Source: Klebsiella terrigena (GTDB taxonomy: Bacteria; Pseudomonadota; Gammaproteobacteria; Enterobacterales; Enterobacteriaceae). Taken from it: a stretch of 64,000 nt of DNA. The notes beneath the pieces are model-generated. The model did no database searches and was not told the origin of the DNA. It saw only the letters and a program-made list of their open reading frames with translations. The first letter of the stretch is position 1. Every line of letters begins with the position of its first letter. The DNA is taken from positions 104,108 to 168,107 of the forward strand of contig NZ_BJNO01000009.1 of the NCBI RefSeq assembly GCF_006539725.1, written 5' to 3'. This document shows, piece after piece, positions 6,411 to 15,772 of this stretch. The position numbers and the translations under genes were made by a program.

Positions 6411-7619
6411 ATGAAAAAAATAGTAGCGTTGACGGCAGTAGCGATGATGATTTCTGGGCAAGTCGCGGCAAAAACCTGGGTGCTGACAAGCGCTGAAAGC
6501 AGTACAGAGAAAGGAAACTGGCAGGTAAGCAGCGATCAGCTGAAAATAAAAGATCGCCATTTCAGCATCGAGCAAAAAGTGCTCCACGGCGGCAAGCAGG
6601 AGGGGAGTAAAGTTATCGTGATTCGCAGCCAGGACGGCCTGACTATCGCGCTCAGCCCGACTCGCGGCATGAACTTGCTCAAAATCGAAGGTTTCGGCAC
6701 GCGGATGGGCTGGGACTCGCCGGTCAAAGAGGTGGTGAACCCGGCGTTTATTAATCTGGAAAGCCGCAACGGGCTGGGCTGGCTGGAAGGTTTCAATGAG
6801 ATGATGGTGCGCTGCGGCTACGAATGGACCGGTCATCCGGTCACCGCCGACGGACAGATTTACACCCTGCACGGCAAAGCCGGAAACACGCCGGCCTCGC
6901 AGGTTGAGGTCGAGGTTGCCGATAGCGCGCCGTATGAAATTCGCATTCGCGGGCTGGTGAAGGAGAGCACCTTCAAGAAGGCCGATCTGCAGACCATGAC
7001 CGAGCTGCGCTACGTGCCGGGCAGCAACAGCTTTAGCCTGCACGATGTCTTAACCAACCATGCCGATTATCCGCATGATTATCAGATAATCTACCACAGC
7101 AATTTCGGTACGCCGATTCTCGAAGAAGGCGCGCGTTTCCTTGCGCCGATGGCCAGCATCAGCCCGTTCAACGACTATGCCAAAGCCGGTTTGAAAACGT
7201 GGCAAACCTATGCCGGCCCGACCAAAGACTTTGACGAGATGGTATTTAATATTCAGCCGCTCGCCGATGACCATCACCAAACGCTGGCGGCGGTAGTTAA
7301 CAAGGCTGGCGATAAAGGCGCGTCAATTCAGTTTGATACCCGCCAGCTGCCGGTCCTGACGCTGTGGAAAAACACCGATAGCCAAAAACAGGGCTATGTT
7401 ACCGGCATCGAGCCAGGTACCAGCTATGCCTATCCGGTGACCATTGAGCGCGAGCAGAAACGCGTGAAGCAGCTGCAGCCGGGCGCCAGCGCGCAGTTTG
7501 ATCTGACCTATACCCTGCTGCACAACAATAAACAGGTTGCCGAGGTTGAGCAGAGGATTGCGGCGATCCAGGGCGATGCGAAGGTTGCGGAAAACGACGC
7601 GCCGATCGCCAAAGAGTAA
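6411..7619 (+). CDS. DUF4432 family aldose-1-epimerase-like protein, exported
   Basis: A 402-residue protein with a clear signal peptide (MKKIVALTAVAMMISGQVAA, cleavage near residue 21), so it should act in the periplasm. The body resembles the galactose-mutarotase-like beta-sandwich of DUF4432: SPTRGMNLLKIEG near residue 85, NEMMVRCGYEWTGHP near 130, the HGKAGNTPAS block, and YHSNFGTPILEEGARFLAP. A late block, YVTGIEPGTSYAYPV, is typical of the sugar-binding face. Cytoplasmic relatives act on sugars or sugar acids; the substrate here is not known. The gene and its neighbour interrupt the E. coli mpl-yjgA order, so the segment is an accessory insertion. Confidence 0.75.
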   Translation: MKKIVALTAVAMMISGQVAAKTWVLTSAESSTEKGNWQVSSDQLKIKDRHFSIEQKVLHGGKQEGSKVIVIRSQDGLTIALSPTRGMNLLKIEGFGTRMGWDSPVKEVVNPAFINLESRNGLGWLEGFNEMMVRCGYEWTGHPVTADGQIYTLHGKAGNTPASQVEVEVADSAPYEIRIRGLVKESTFKKADLQTMTELRYVPGSNSFSLHDVLTNHADYPHDYQIIYHSNFGTPILEEGARFLAPMASISPFNDYAKAGLKTWQTYAGPTKDFDEMVFNIQPLADDHHQTLAAVVNKAGDKGASIQFDTRQLPVLTLWKNTDSQKQGYVTGIEPGTSYAYPVTIEREQKRVKQLQPGASAQFDLTYTLLHNNKQVAEVEQRIAAIQGDAKVAENDAPIAKE

Positions 7620-7708
7620 CCTCCCGGCAGGCGCTGCTCCCGGGCTTACCGCAGAGGCAGCGCCGACACCGCACATCCCCCTTCCCGGCGCCAGCGCCGG
7701 GATATCGC

Positions 7709-8230
7709 TTAGGCCATCACCACCTGGCGCAGCTGCTGCGCAAAGCGCCGGTACTGCGCCTCGTCAATCGCCTGCGGGTAGCTCAGCACCATCAGCGCAT
7801 GATCGGCGATGCCGTAATGATAGGTCGGGTGACGGTGCGGCCACGGGTTGTCGCTAAAGCCCATCGCGGCGTAAAACTGCAGCCGCCGACGGGCGATTTC
7901 CGTGGTCAGCGGATCGATCTCGAGGATGGTCAGCGGCGCACGCTTCAGTATTTCCGCCAGCAGGCGCTTGCCGTAACCGCGCGAGCGCAGGCCGTCGTCA
8001 ATCGCCAGATGTTCAATGTAGCCATAGCCCGCAAACTGCCAGCTGCCGCTCAGCCCGATAAACTCGCCGTCATCAAACCACGCCTCCAGCGCATAGTGCG
8101 GGTCGCGCAGCGCGCGCTGTTTAGCCAGCGGCTCGCGCTGCTCGTGCCAGGGGAAAGCCTTGACGTACAGCGCATCGAGCGCGGGAAAGTGCGGCGAATC
8201 GATCGAGGTCAGTTTTTCAGAAGTGAGCAT
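7709..8230 (-). CDS. GNAT family N-acetyltransferase
   Basis: A 173-residue acyltransferase of the GNAT fold. The acetyl-CoA pyrophosphate-binding segment is visible as IDDGLRSRGYGKRLLAEIL around residues 76-94, preceded by strand GYGYIEHLAI. A C-terminal FYAAMGFSDNPWPHRHPTYHYG motif follows the usual YxxxGF pattern. The acceptor substrate cannot be told from sequence. It lies 63 bp downstream of mpl on the same strand and may be cotranscribed with it, although E. coli has no gene here. Confidence 0.8.
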   Translation of the reverse strand: MLTSEKLTSIDSPHFPALDALYVKAFPWHEQREPLAKQRALRDPHYALEAWFDDGEFIGLSGSWQFAGYGYIEHLAIDDGLRSRGYGKRLLAEILKRAPLTILEIDPLTTEIARRRLQFYAAMGFSDNPWPHRHPTYHYGIADHALMVLSYPQAIDEAQYRRFAQQLRQVVMA

Positions 8231-8293
8231 GACAAAATCCAGGATGGCAAAAAATCTGCCCTCGCGCGGAGGGCAGAGAGACGATCGTCGGAA

Positions 8294-9667
8294 TTACTCC
8301 GCCGCAGCCGCCTTGCTGGCCAGCTTATCCAGCAGCTTCTGATGAATGCCGCCGAAGCCGCCGTTGCTCATCACCAGAATGTGGTCGCCCGGATGGGCGG
8401 TTTTGATGATCATATCCACCAGCACGTCGACATCGGCGCTCCAGTGGGCTGGCTGCACGCAGGCTTCAGCCACCTCGGCGACCTGCCACGGAATATGCTG
8501 TGGCTGCAGCAGGAAGACTTCATCCGCGCGGCCCAGCGACGGCGCCAGATCGTCTTTGCAGACGCCCATTTTCATGGTGTTCGAGCGCGGTTCGAGCACT
8601 GCCAGAATGCGGGCAGTGCCGCCAACCTTGCCGCGCAGCGCCTGCAGCGTCGCGAGGATCGCCGTCGGGTGGTGGGCAAAATCGTCGTACACGGTGACGC
8701 CGTTCGCTTCGCCGCGCAGCTCAAGGCGGCGGCGGGCGTTGATAAAGCTGCCCAGCGCGTTGGCGGCGTCTGCCGGCACCACGCCGACATGGCGGGCGGC
8801 GGCAATCGCCATCAGGCCGTTGTGCATATTATGCTCGCCAACCAGCGTCCACTTCACTTCCCCGACCTTCTCACCGTCAAGCCAGACTTCCCACTGCGAA
8901 GCGTCGGCGTTGAGCTTCTTCGCCTGCCAGTGGCCCTGCTCGCCGACCAGCTCCTGCTCGCTCCAGCAGCCCATCGCCATGGTCTGCTTCAGGTTGATGT
9001 CGTTTTCCGGCAGAATAATTTTTCCCTGGCCCGGGACAATGCGCACCAGATGATGGAACTGCTTCTGGATAGCCTTCAGGTCATCAAAGATATCCGCGTG
9101 ATCGAACTCAAGGTTATTGAGGATCAGGGTTCGCGGGCAGTAGTGAACAAATTTCGAACGCTTATCAAAGAAAGCGCAGTCATATTCATCCGCTTCGATA
9201 ACAAAGAACGGGCTGCCGCCCAGGCGCGCGGAGACCTCGAAATTACCCGGCACGCCGCCAATCACAAAGCCCGGCTGATAGCCGCAGGCTTCGAGGATCC
9301 AGGTCGCCATGCCGGCGGTCGTCGTTTTACCGTGGGTGCCGGCTACCGCCACAACCCAACGATCGCGCAGGACGAAATCATGCAGCCACTGCGGGCCGGA
9401 CATGTACGGAATGTTGTTTTCCAGCACCGCTTCGACACACGGATTGCCGCGGGTCATCGCGTTACCGATGATCACCAGGTCCGGCCGAGGCTCCAGCTGG
9501 CTGGCGTCATATCCTTGAATAAGATCGATCCCCTGATTTTCCAGCAGGGTGCTCATCGGCGGATAGACGTTAGCATCCGACCCCGTTACCTCATGACCGA
9601 GGGAACGCGCCAGCATCGCCAGCCCCCCCATAAACGTGCCACAGATACCTAAAATATGAATGCGCAT
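8294..9667 (-). CDS. mpl: UDP-N-acetylmuramate:L-alanyl-gamma-D-glutamyl-meso-diaminopimelate ligase
   Basis: A 457-residue Mur-ligase family enzyme of murein recycling. It joins the tripeptide L-Ala-gamma-D-Glu-meso-DAP to UDP-MurNAc in the cytoplasm using ATP. The N-terminal nucleotide-binding domain has GICGTFMGGLA. The central ATP-binding loop is AGTHGKTTT near residue 110, followed by EADEYD. The C-terminal domain includes DDFAHHPTAI and EPRSNTM, as in MurC and Mpl. The length matches the family. It is divergent from fbp across a 175-bp gap. Confidence 0.97.
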   Translation of the reverse strand: MRIHILGICGTFMGGLAMLARSLGHEVTGSDANVYPPMSTLLENQGIDLIQGYDASQLEPRPDLVIIGNAMTRGNPCVEAVLENNIPYMSGPQWLHDFVLRDRWVVAVAGTHGKTTTAGMATWILEACGYQPGFVIGGVPGNFEVSARLGGSPFFVIEADEYDCAFFDKRSKFVHYCPRTLILNNLEFDHADIFDDLKAIQKQFHHLVRIVPGQGKIILPENDINLKQTMAMGCWSEQELVGEQGHWQAKKLNADASQWEVWLDGEKVGEVKWTLVGEHNMHNGLMAIAAARHVGVVPADAANALGSFINARRRLELRGEANGVTVYDDFAHHPTAILATLQALRGKVGGTARILAVLEPRSNTMKMGVCKDDLAPSLGRADEVFLLQPQHIPWQVAEVAEACVQPAHWSADVDVLVDMIIKTAHPGDHILVMSNGGFGGIHQKLLDKLASKAAAAE

Positions 9668-9842
9668 TCGTCACTTCCCTCTTTAATCTGGCGCACATTT
9701 TACCCTTATGTTCGGCATCAGAGAAATGCATTTCAGGCGAATCCGTTTTTTGCTGGCGCGATTCACCTGTGCGTATTTTTTTTATTCTTTGTTAAGATTG
9801 TTGCGTTCGTTTTACTTCACATAAACATGCAGGGAACGGGTT

Positions 9843-10841
9843 ATGAAAACGTTAGGTGAATTTATTGTCGAAAAGCAGCACGAGTTCTCCCACGCAACCG
9901 GCGAGCTAACTGCTTTGTTGTCGGCGATAAAACTAGGCGCCAAGATCATCCACCGCGATATCAACAAGGCCGGTCTGGTCGATATCCTGGGTGCCAGCGG
10001 TGCTGAAAACGTCCAGGGCGAGGTGCAGCAAAAACTCGATCTGTTCGCCAATGAAAAATTAAAGGCCGCACTGCGAGCGCGCGATATTGTTGCCGGGATC
10101 GCCTCTGAAGAAGAAGACGAAATCGTCGTCTTTGAAGGCTGCGAACACGCAAAATACGTGGTGCTCATGGACCCGCTGGATGGTTCCTCTAACATCGACG
10201 TTAACGTCTCTGTCGGGACCATCTTCTCCATCTACCGTCGCATAACCCCGGTCGGCACGCCGGTCACCGTCGAAGATTTCCTGCAGCCGGGCAGTAAACA
10301 GGTCGCCGCAGGCTACGTCGTTTACGGCTCCTCCACGATGCTGGTTTATACCACCGGCTGCGGCGTGCACGCCTTCACCTACGATCCTTCTCTTGGCGTA
10401 TTCTGCCTCTCCCAGGAGCGCATGCGCTTCCCGGAGAAAGGCAATACCTACTCCATCAACGAAGGCAACTACATCAAATTCCCGATGGGTGTGAAGAAGT
10501 ACATTAAGTTTTGCCAGGAAGAGGATATCGCGACCCAGCGCCCCTATACCTCGCGCTATATCGGCTCACTGGTAGCGGATTTCCACCGCAATCTGCTGAA
10601 AGGCGGCATTTATCTCTACCCAAGCACCGCCAGCCACCCGGACGGGAAGCTGCGCCTGCTGTACGAATGCAACCCGATGGCGTTCCTCGCCGAGCAGGCG
10701 GGCGGTAAGGCCAGCGACGGTAAAGAGCGTATTCTCGATATCGTCCCGGTTAGCCTGCACCAGCGCCGCTCCTTCTTCGTCGGCAACAACCATATGGTTG
10801 AAGACGTCGAAAACCTGATTAAAGAGTTCCCGGACGCGTAA
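9843..10841 (+). CDS. fbp: Fructose-1,6-bisphosphatase class I
   Basis: A 332-residue gluconeogenic enzyme that hydrolyses fructose-1,6-bisphosphate to fructose-6-phosphate with Mg2+. The metal site is plain: an acidic run [12 protein letters not shown] near residue 90, then [10 protein letters not shown] near 114-123, followed by GTIFSIYR. The substrate-binding YVVYGSSTM and the C-terminal [18 protein letters not shown] signature (near 275-292) are also present. It is divergent from mpl, and converges on yjfF with a strong hairpin between them. Confidence 0.98.
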   Translation: MKTLGEFIVEKQHEFSHATGELTALLSAIKLGAKIIHRDINKAGLVDILGASGAENVQGEVQQKLDLFANEKLKAALRARDIVAGIASEEEDEIVVFEGCEHAKYVVLMDPLDGSSNIDVNVSVGTIFSIYRRITPVGTPVTVEDFLQPGSKQVAAGYVVYGSSTMLVYTTGCGVHAFTYDPSLGVFCLSQERMRFPEKGNTYSINEGNYIKFPMGVKKYIKFCQEEDIATQRPYTSRYIGSLVADFHRNLLKGGIYLYPSTASHPDGKLRLLYECNPMAFLAEQAGGKASDGKERILDIVPVSLHQRRSFFVGNNHMVEDVENLIKEFPDA

Positions 10842-10853
10842 CGCTTCTGACTT

Positions 10854-10876
10854 CCCCTCTCGCCCGGCGAGAGGGG
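10854..10876. terminator. Hairpin between convergent fbp and yjfF
   Basis: CCCCTCTCGC and GCGAGAGGGG form a perfect 10-bp stem around CCG. Only AATTT follows, so it is a weak bidirectional terminator or a member of the CCCTCTCC-type intergenic palindromes also seen at 14425-14447. Confidence 0.55.
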
Positions 10877-10884
10877 AATTTACG

Positions 10885-11883
10885 CTAGCGATTCGCCGCC
10901 CCGCTTACCCGCGATACCGGCGAGTTCTGGCGGTTTTCCCACAGCACCGTCAGCCCGCGCTGCAGCGCAATAAAGATAAACAGCAGAATGCCGATCGCAA
11001 TTTTCGTCCACCACGAGCTGAGCGTACCGTCAAAGTTGATGTAGGTCTGAATCAGCCCCTGAATCGCCACGCCGAACAGCGTGCCTAATACCGTGCCGAC
11101 GCCGCCGCTGAGCAGCGTGCCGCCAATCACCACCGACGCAATCGCGTCCAGCTCAACGCCCACTCCGGCCAGCGCGTAACCGGCCTGGGTATAGATAGAA
11201 AAAACGATCCCCGCCAGCGTCGCCAGCCCGGTCGAGAGCATGTAGATGCGGATGGTGGTCCCACGCGTCGAAATGCCCATCAGGTTCGCCGAGACGGCGC
11301 TGCCGCCGATGGCGTACACCTGATTGCCAAAGCGGGTGCGGTGAGCCATAAAAATGCCCGCCACCACCACCAGCAGCATCAGCAGCCCCATCGCGCTCAG
11401 GCGACCGCCGCCGGGAATGGTCCACGCCAGCCCAGAGAGCGTGTCATACACCGGATGATCGATAGGAATGGACTCTTCAGAGACCAGGTAGCTCACGCCG
11501 CGCAGGAAGAACATCCCGGCGAGGGTAATAATAAACGCCGGGATCTTCAGCGTATCGATAAGCCAGCCCATCAGCGCGCCAAACGCACAGCCCATTACCA
11601 GCACCAGCGGGAACGCCAGCAGCGGCGTGATCCCCCAGACGCCAATCGCTTTTGCGAGGAACACGCCGGTGAAGGCGATGACCGACCCGACCGAGAGGTC
11701 GATGCCGCCGGAGAGGATCACGAAGGTCATCCCGACGGCAATAATGCCAAGAAAGGCGTTATCGGTGAGGATATTGCAGATCACCCGCGTCGAGGCGAAG
11801 CCGGGAAACTGGGTCAGACAATAGAGGTAGCCCAGCACAAATACGGCAAGGGTAATCATCAACGGCAAGTTACGTTTTATCAC
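10885..11883 (-). CDS. yjfF: Galactofuranose ABC transporter permease YjfF
   Basis: A 332-residue inner-membrane permease of the ribose/galactose-type ABC importers. It has about nine hydrophobic segments and the family landmark GGIDLSVGSVIAFTGVFLA near residue 60. A second conserved block with GGTLLSGGVGTVLGTLFG lies near 258. With YtfT it forms the membrane channel of the YtfQ-YtfR-YtfT-YjfF importer for galactofuranose. Its start overlaps the end of ytfT by 14 bp, so the two are translationally coupled. It is the last gene of the operon. Confidence 0.93.
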   Translation of the reverse strand: MIKRNLPLMITLAVFVLGYLYCLTQFPGFASTRVICNILTDNAFLGIIAVGMTFVILSGGIDLSVGSVIAFTGVFLAKAIGVWGITPLLAFPLVLVMGCAFGALMGWLIDTLKIPAFIITLAGMFFLRGVSYLVSEESIPIDHPVYDTLSGLAWTIPGGGRLSAMGLLMLLVVVAGIFMAHRTRFGNQVYAIGGSAVSANLMGISTRGTTIRIYMLSTGLATLAGIVFSIYTQAGYALAGVGVELDAIASVVIGGTLLSGGVGTVLGTLFGVAIQGLIQTYINFDGTLSSWWTKIAIGILLFIFIALQRGLTVLWENRQNSPVSRVSGAANR

Positions 11884-12895
11884 GGCCGCGCACTCCTTTC
11901 AGTAAGCTGATAAAGCGCGGCGACTGAACGATCAGTACGCACAGCACCACCACCGCTTTCACTACCTGGTTTAACTCCGGCGGGAAGCCCGACAGCAGGA
12001 TCCCGGTGTTCATCCCCTGGATAATCAGCGCGCCGATGACCGAGAGCAGCAGGTTAAAGCGCCCGCCCATCAGCGATGCGCCGCCGATCACCACCGCGAG
12101 GATCGCGTCCAGCTCCAGCCACAGACCGGCGTTGTTGGCATCGGCGCCGCGAATATCCGCCGCAACGATGATCCCGGCTATCCCCGCGCACACGCCGCTG
12201 AGCACGTAGGCCAGCATCACGACGATGCGGGTGTTGACCCCGGCATTTTTCGCCGCCCGAATGTTGATCCCGACCGCTTCAATAAACATCCCCAGCGCGG
12301 TTTTGCGGGTGAACAGCCAGAACAGCAGCAGCGTGGCGGCAGCAATCAGCACCGGCGTCGGCAGCAGCAGCAGCGAGCCGCTGCCGAGCCACGCCAGAGG
12401 CGGCGAGTCGAAGGTGACAATCTGCCCGGAGGTGATCAGCTGCGCGACGCCGCGCCCGGCCACCATCAGGATCAACGTGGCCACGAACGGCTGGATCTTC
12501 AGCACCGCCACCAGGATGCCGTTCCATAGCCCAGCCAGCGCGCCCGCGCCCAGCGAGGCCAGCAGCACCACCGGCAGGCTATGCCCGGCAACGGTCATTG
12601 AGGCGGCGGTCGCGCCGGCAATCGCCATCACCGCGCCGACCGACAGGTCAATCCCGCCGGTAGCGATAACCAGCGTCATGCCAATCGCCAGCAGCGCGAC
12701 CGGCGCCGCGCGGTTAAGAATATCGATGGGGCTACCGAACAGGCGCCCCTCCTGGAGGACAATCTGGAAAAAGTGCGGCGCCACCAGGCTATCAACGGCC
12801 AGCACCAGCAGCAGCGCAATAATTTGCGGCATACCCTTCGGCCAGTTGAAGCGACGCTTCGTTTGGCCGGTTTGCGGAAGAGATCCTGGCATCAT
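11870..12895 (-). CDS. ytfT: Galactofuranose ABC transporter permease YtfT
   Basis: A 341-residue inner-membrane permease. After a short basic N-terminus (QTKRRFNWPKG) come about eight to ten hydrophobic helices. The BPD_transp_2 family signature GGIDLSVGAVMAIAGATAA is near residue 85, and a second one, GGASLMGGRFNLLLSVIG, near 270. It pairs with YjfF in the galactofuranose importer. The gene starts 9 bp after the ytfR stop and overlaps yjfF at its end. Confidence 0.93.
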   Translation of the reverse strand: MMPGSLPQTGQTKRRFNWPKGMPQIIALLLVLAVDSLVAPHFFQIVLQEGRLFGSPIDILNRAAPVALLAIGMTLVIATGGIDLSVGAVMAIAGATAASMTVAGHSLPVVLLASLGAGALAGLWNGILVAVLKIQPFVATLILMVAGRGVAQLITSGQIVTFDSPPLAWLGSGSLLLLPTPVLIAAATLLLFWLFTRKTALGMFIEAVGINIRAAKNAGVNTRIVVMLAYVLSGVCAGIAGIIVAADIRGADANNAGLWLELDAILAVVIGGASLMGGRFNLLLSVIGALIIQGMNTGILLSGFPPELNQVVKAVVVLCVLIVQSPRFISLLKGVRGRDKT

Positions 12896-12904
12896 GATTT
12901 ACTC

Positions 12905-14407
12905 CTATGCCGCAATTGCGTTCATGATCGCCGGAACGGAGAGCTCCCCAAGCGGGATCTCCGCCACCTGCTTGCGATCGCGCATAATAATGACCCGATC
13001 GGCATAGCCCACCAGCTCTTCCAGCTCTGACGAAATGACCAGCAGCGCCAGGCCATCGGCGCACAGGGTTTCAATCAGGCGGATGATCTCGGCGTGGGCG
13101 CCGACGTCTATCCCGCGGGTCGGCTCATCGAGGATCAAAAACTGAGGTTTGGTCAGCAGCCAGCGGGAAAGCAGCACCTTCTGCTGATTGCCGCCGGAAA
13201 GAAATTCGATCGGCTGCTCGGCGCTGGGGGTACGGATACCCAGCTGGCGGATAAAGCGTTCGGCAATTTCATTTTGCTCACGCCGGGAAATCGGACGCAG
13301 CCAGCCGCGCTGCGCCTGCAGGGCCAGCACGATGTTCTCCCGCACCGACGCCGCCGCGATAATGCCGTCGGTTTTTCGGTCTTCCGGACAAAAGCCGATC
13401 CCGAGGCTGGAGGCCTGATGCGGCGAGCGCAGCGTCTGCGGCTTGCCTTTAATCCACGCGTTGCCGCTATCGGCCGGCTTGATGCCAAAAATCACCTCTG
13501 CCGTTTCGGTGCGTCCGGAGCCCAGCAGCCCCGCCAGGCCGACGATTTCGCCGGGGCGGACCTGGAGGTCGAACGGCGCGATGGTGCCCTTTTTACCAAA
13601 TCCTTCAAAGGCGGCGATCGGCTTGTCGCTCAGCAGGGTGCGGCCCGCACGCTGCAGTGCGTTATGCTCCAGCTCGCGGCCCAGCATCATTTTCACCAGC
13701 TCAATCTGCGGCAGTTCGCGGGTTTCCCGGCAGCCGACGAAGCCGCCGTTGCGCAGCACGGTGATCCGATCGCTCACGGCATACACCTGATCGAGAAAGT
13801 GGGTAACAAAAATCAGGCTGACGCCGCTATCGCGCAGCTGGCGCATCAGGGTGAAGAGCATCTCCACCTCCTGGGTATCCAGGCTGGCGGTAGGCTCATC
13901 GAGGATCAGCACTTTGGCCGACAGGTCAATGGCGCGGCAGATAGCGACAATCTGCTGCATCGCCACGGAAAAGCGGTTAAGCGGTTCACGCACGTCGAGG
14001 GAGAAGCCGTAGGAGGCCATCAGATCGGTGGCGCGCTTTTCCATCTCTTTGCGCCGCAGCAGGCCAAAGCGGCGGGGCTCGCGGCCGATAAACAGATTGT
14101 CCGCCACCGACATATTCGGCAGCAGGTTCACTTCCTGGTAGACGGTACCGATGCCCAGCTGCTGCGCGTGGGCGGTATTTTTCGGCGCAATGGTCTGGCC
14201 CTCAAGCCAGATAGTGCCGCGATCGGCGTGATAAACGCCGGTGAGCGCTTTGATCAGGGTCGATTTTCCCGCGCCGTTTTCACCCAGCAGGGCCATGATC
14301 TCACCGCGCCGCAGGCTGAAATCGACGTTATCCAGCGCCTTAACGCCGGGGAAAAATTTGCTCAGTCCCTCGGTACGAAGGATCTCCTGGTGTACATCGC
14401 CGTTCAT
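12905..14407 (-). CDS. ytfR: Galactofuranose ABC transporter ATP-binding protein YtfR
   Basis: A 500-residue protein with two fused ABC ATPase domains, as in RbsA and MglA. The first domain has Walker A GENGAGKST near residue 42 and Walker B LILDEPTASLD; its signature motif is degenerate (RFSVAMQQ). The second domain has GLLGSGRTETAE as a modified Walker A near 293, the intact signature LSGGNQQ near 405 and LILDEPTRGID. It powers sugar import through YtfT/YjfF. It starts 74 bp after the ytfQ stop, with a GC-rich palindrome in the gap that may set higher YtfQ mRNA levels. Confidence 0.95.
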   Translation of the reverse strand: MNGDVHQEILRTEGLSKFFPGVKALDNVDFSLRRGEIMALLGENGAGKSTLIKALTGVYHADRGTIWLEGQTIAPKNTAHAQQLGIGTVYQEVNLLPNMSVADNLFIGREPRRFGLLRRKEMEKRATDLMASYGFSLDVREPLNRFSVAMQQIVAICRAIDLSAKVLILDEPTASLDTQEVEMLFTLMRQLRDSGVSLIFVTHFLDQVYAVSDRITVLRNGGFVGCRETRELPQIELVKMMLGRELEHNALQRAGRTLLSDKPIAAFEGFGKKGTIAPFDLQVRPGEIVGLAGLLGSGRTETAEVIFGIKPADSGNAWIKGKPQTLRSPHQASSLGIGFCPEDRKTDGIIAAASVRENIVLALQAQRGWLRPISRREQNEIAERFIRQLGIRTPSAEQPIEFLSGGNQQKVLLSRWLLTKPQFLILDEPTRGIDVGAHAEIIRLIETLCADGLALLVISSELEELVGYADRVIIMRDRKQVAEIPLGELSVPAIMNAIAA

Positions 14408-14424
14408 GGTTTCCCCTCCCCTAA

Positions 14425-14447
14425 CCCTCTCCCCACCGGGGAGAGGG
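14425..14447. repeat. CCCTCTCCCC intergenic palindrome between ytfQ and ytfR
   Basis: CCCTCTCCCC and GGGGAGAGGG pair perfectly around ACC. This is a common enterobacterial intergenic palindrome, preceded here by CCCCTCCCCTAA. Placed between the binding-protein gene and the ATPase gene, it could stabilise the 3' end of the ytfQ message. Confidence 0.6.
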
Positions 14448-14481
14448 GACTAAACCGAGCGTCCTGATGGCCTACGCTCAC

Positions 14482-15438
14482 TCAATAGCCCATGTTTTTC
14501 TTCTTCTCTAACTCTTCTTTCGCCGTATCCGGCAGGTAGAGCGTCGATTTGGTGATGGTCAGCTTCTCAGGCAGGGTGCCGTCTTTCTTGAATTTCTCCA
14601 GCGCATCAAACGCCGGCCCGGCCATGTTTGGCGTCAGCTCGACGCTGGCGTTAGCTTCGCCGGCGATCATCGCTTTGTAGATATCCGGTACGCCGTCAAT
14701 CGAGCCGGTCAGAATATCTTTGCCCGGCTTCAGCCCGGCCTCTTTAATTGCCTGGATGGCGCCGATGACCATGTCGTCGTTATGGGCGTAAACCATGCAG
14801 ATGTTCTTGCCGTTGTTTTCCGCTTTGATAAAGCTCTCCATAACCTCTTTCCCTTTACTGCGGGTAAAGTCGCCGGACTGAGAGCGGATAATCTTGATGT
14901 TCGATGCTTTAGCGATGGCGTCAGCGAAGCCTTTTTTGCGGTCAATGGCGACGCTGGCCCCGACGGTGCCCTGCAGCTCAACGACGTTGCACGGCTTGCC
15001 GTCGACGGTTTTCACCAGCCAGTCGCCAATCAGCTGGCCTTCCAGCACGTTATTGGCGGTGACGGTGGTCATGTAGAGATCTTTGTCTTTTACATCAATG
15101 GAGCGGTCGAGCAGGAATACCGGAATTTTGGCCTCTTTGGCCTCTTTCAGCACCGGCTCCCAGCCCGTCGCCACGACCGGGGCGATAAAGATGGCGTCGA
15201 CGCCCTGCGCAATGAAGGAGCGTACGGCTTTAATCTGGTTTTCCTGCTTTTGCTGGCCGTCGGCAATCTTCAGAGTAATACCGCGCTTAGCGGCCTCCTC
15301 CTTCGCAACGCTGGTTTCGGCCGCACGCCAGCCGGATTCAGACCCGACCTGCGAAAATCCTACGGTCAGAGGGGCAGCTATTGCCATAGATGACATAGCT
15401 GCGGAAACTGCTGTGACAAGAAGTAAGCGCTTCCACAT
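14482..15438 (-). CDS. ytfQ: Galactofuranose-binding periplasmic protein YtfQ
   Basis: A 318-residue periplasmic binding protein that captures galactofuranose for the YtfR/YtfT/YjfF importer. A signal peptide is evident (MWKRLLLVTAVSAAMSSMAI, cut after AIA). The mature chain has the two-lobed LacI/ribose-binding-protein fold. Visible pieces are VGFSQVGSESGWRAAE, QGVDAIFIAPVVATGWEP, PVFLLDRSID and NDDMVIGAIQAIKEAGL, the last being the usual hinge and second-lobe motif. It is the first and probably most strongly expressed gene of the operon, with two candidate operators upstream. Confidence 0.95.
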   Translation of the reverse strand: MWKRLLLVTAVSAAMSSMAIAAPLTVGFSQVGSESGWRAAETSVAKEEAAKRGITLKIADGQQKQENQIKAVRSFIAQGVDAIFIAPVVATGWEPVLKEAKEAKIPVFLLDRSIDVKDKDLYMTTVTANNVLEGQLIGDWLVKTVDGKPCNVVELQGTVGASVAIDRKKGFADAIAKASNIKIIRSQSGDFTRSKGKEVMESFIKAENNGKNICMVYAHNDDMVIGAIQAIKEAGLKPGKDILTGSIDGVPDIYKAMIAGEANASVELTPNMAGPAFDALEKFKKDGTLPEKLTITKSTLYLPDTAKEELEKKKNMGY

Positions 15439-15504
15439 AAGGCGATCCTCGTAGGGTTATTGTTAGTAAGATTGTTATCTGCGGACAAACTATAGACAAT
15501 CAGA

Positions 15505-15527
15505 GATGTAACTGAATGCGTTACATC
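15505..15527. promoter_or_regulatory. Candidate LacI/GalR-type operator 1 upstream of ytfQ
   Basis: GATGTAAC and GTTACATC are perfect 8-base arms separated by 7 bases, centred 78 bp upstream of the ytfQ ATG. The half-site TGTAA is shared with a second palindrome at 15662-15677. The regulator is not identified. Confidence 0.55.
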
Positions 15528-15661
15528 ACACTTCGAAGAAGTAAACCAAATGTTAATTCATGCCGTTTAAGGCAGCTCAGAGCGGGTAAGGCTTTTGCAG
15601 CGATGCCACTATCGCCGCAGATGGCGAAAAATTTAGCACTTTGATAAATCAATCACATGCA

Positions 15662-15677
15662 ATGTAAACGGTTACAT
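15662..15677. promoter_or_regulatory. Candidate LacI/GalR-type operator 2 upstream of ytfQ
   Basis: ATGTAA-ACGG-TTACAT closely follows the TGTAANCGNTTACA style of LacI/GalR family operators. It lies about 153 bp from operator 1, a distance that would allow looping. Apart from these two sites and the ppa promoter I see nothing else in the 15439-15839 gap. Confidence 0.55.
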
Positions 15678-15772
15678 AAATTTATTCAGGATGTGGCTAT
15701 GTTTATGGATTTTCAGGTTGTTTTGCGATCGAAAATGACGCCATCTTTCCGCTGCCGGAAACAAAAGAAGCG

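Noticed and set aside
7799..9652. 617-codon open frame on the plus strand
   Set aside because: It lies fully antisense to mpl and part of the GNAT gene, has a composition typical of GC-rich antisense frames and no recognisable domain.
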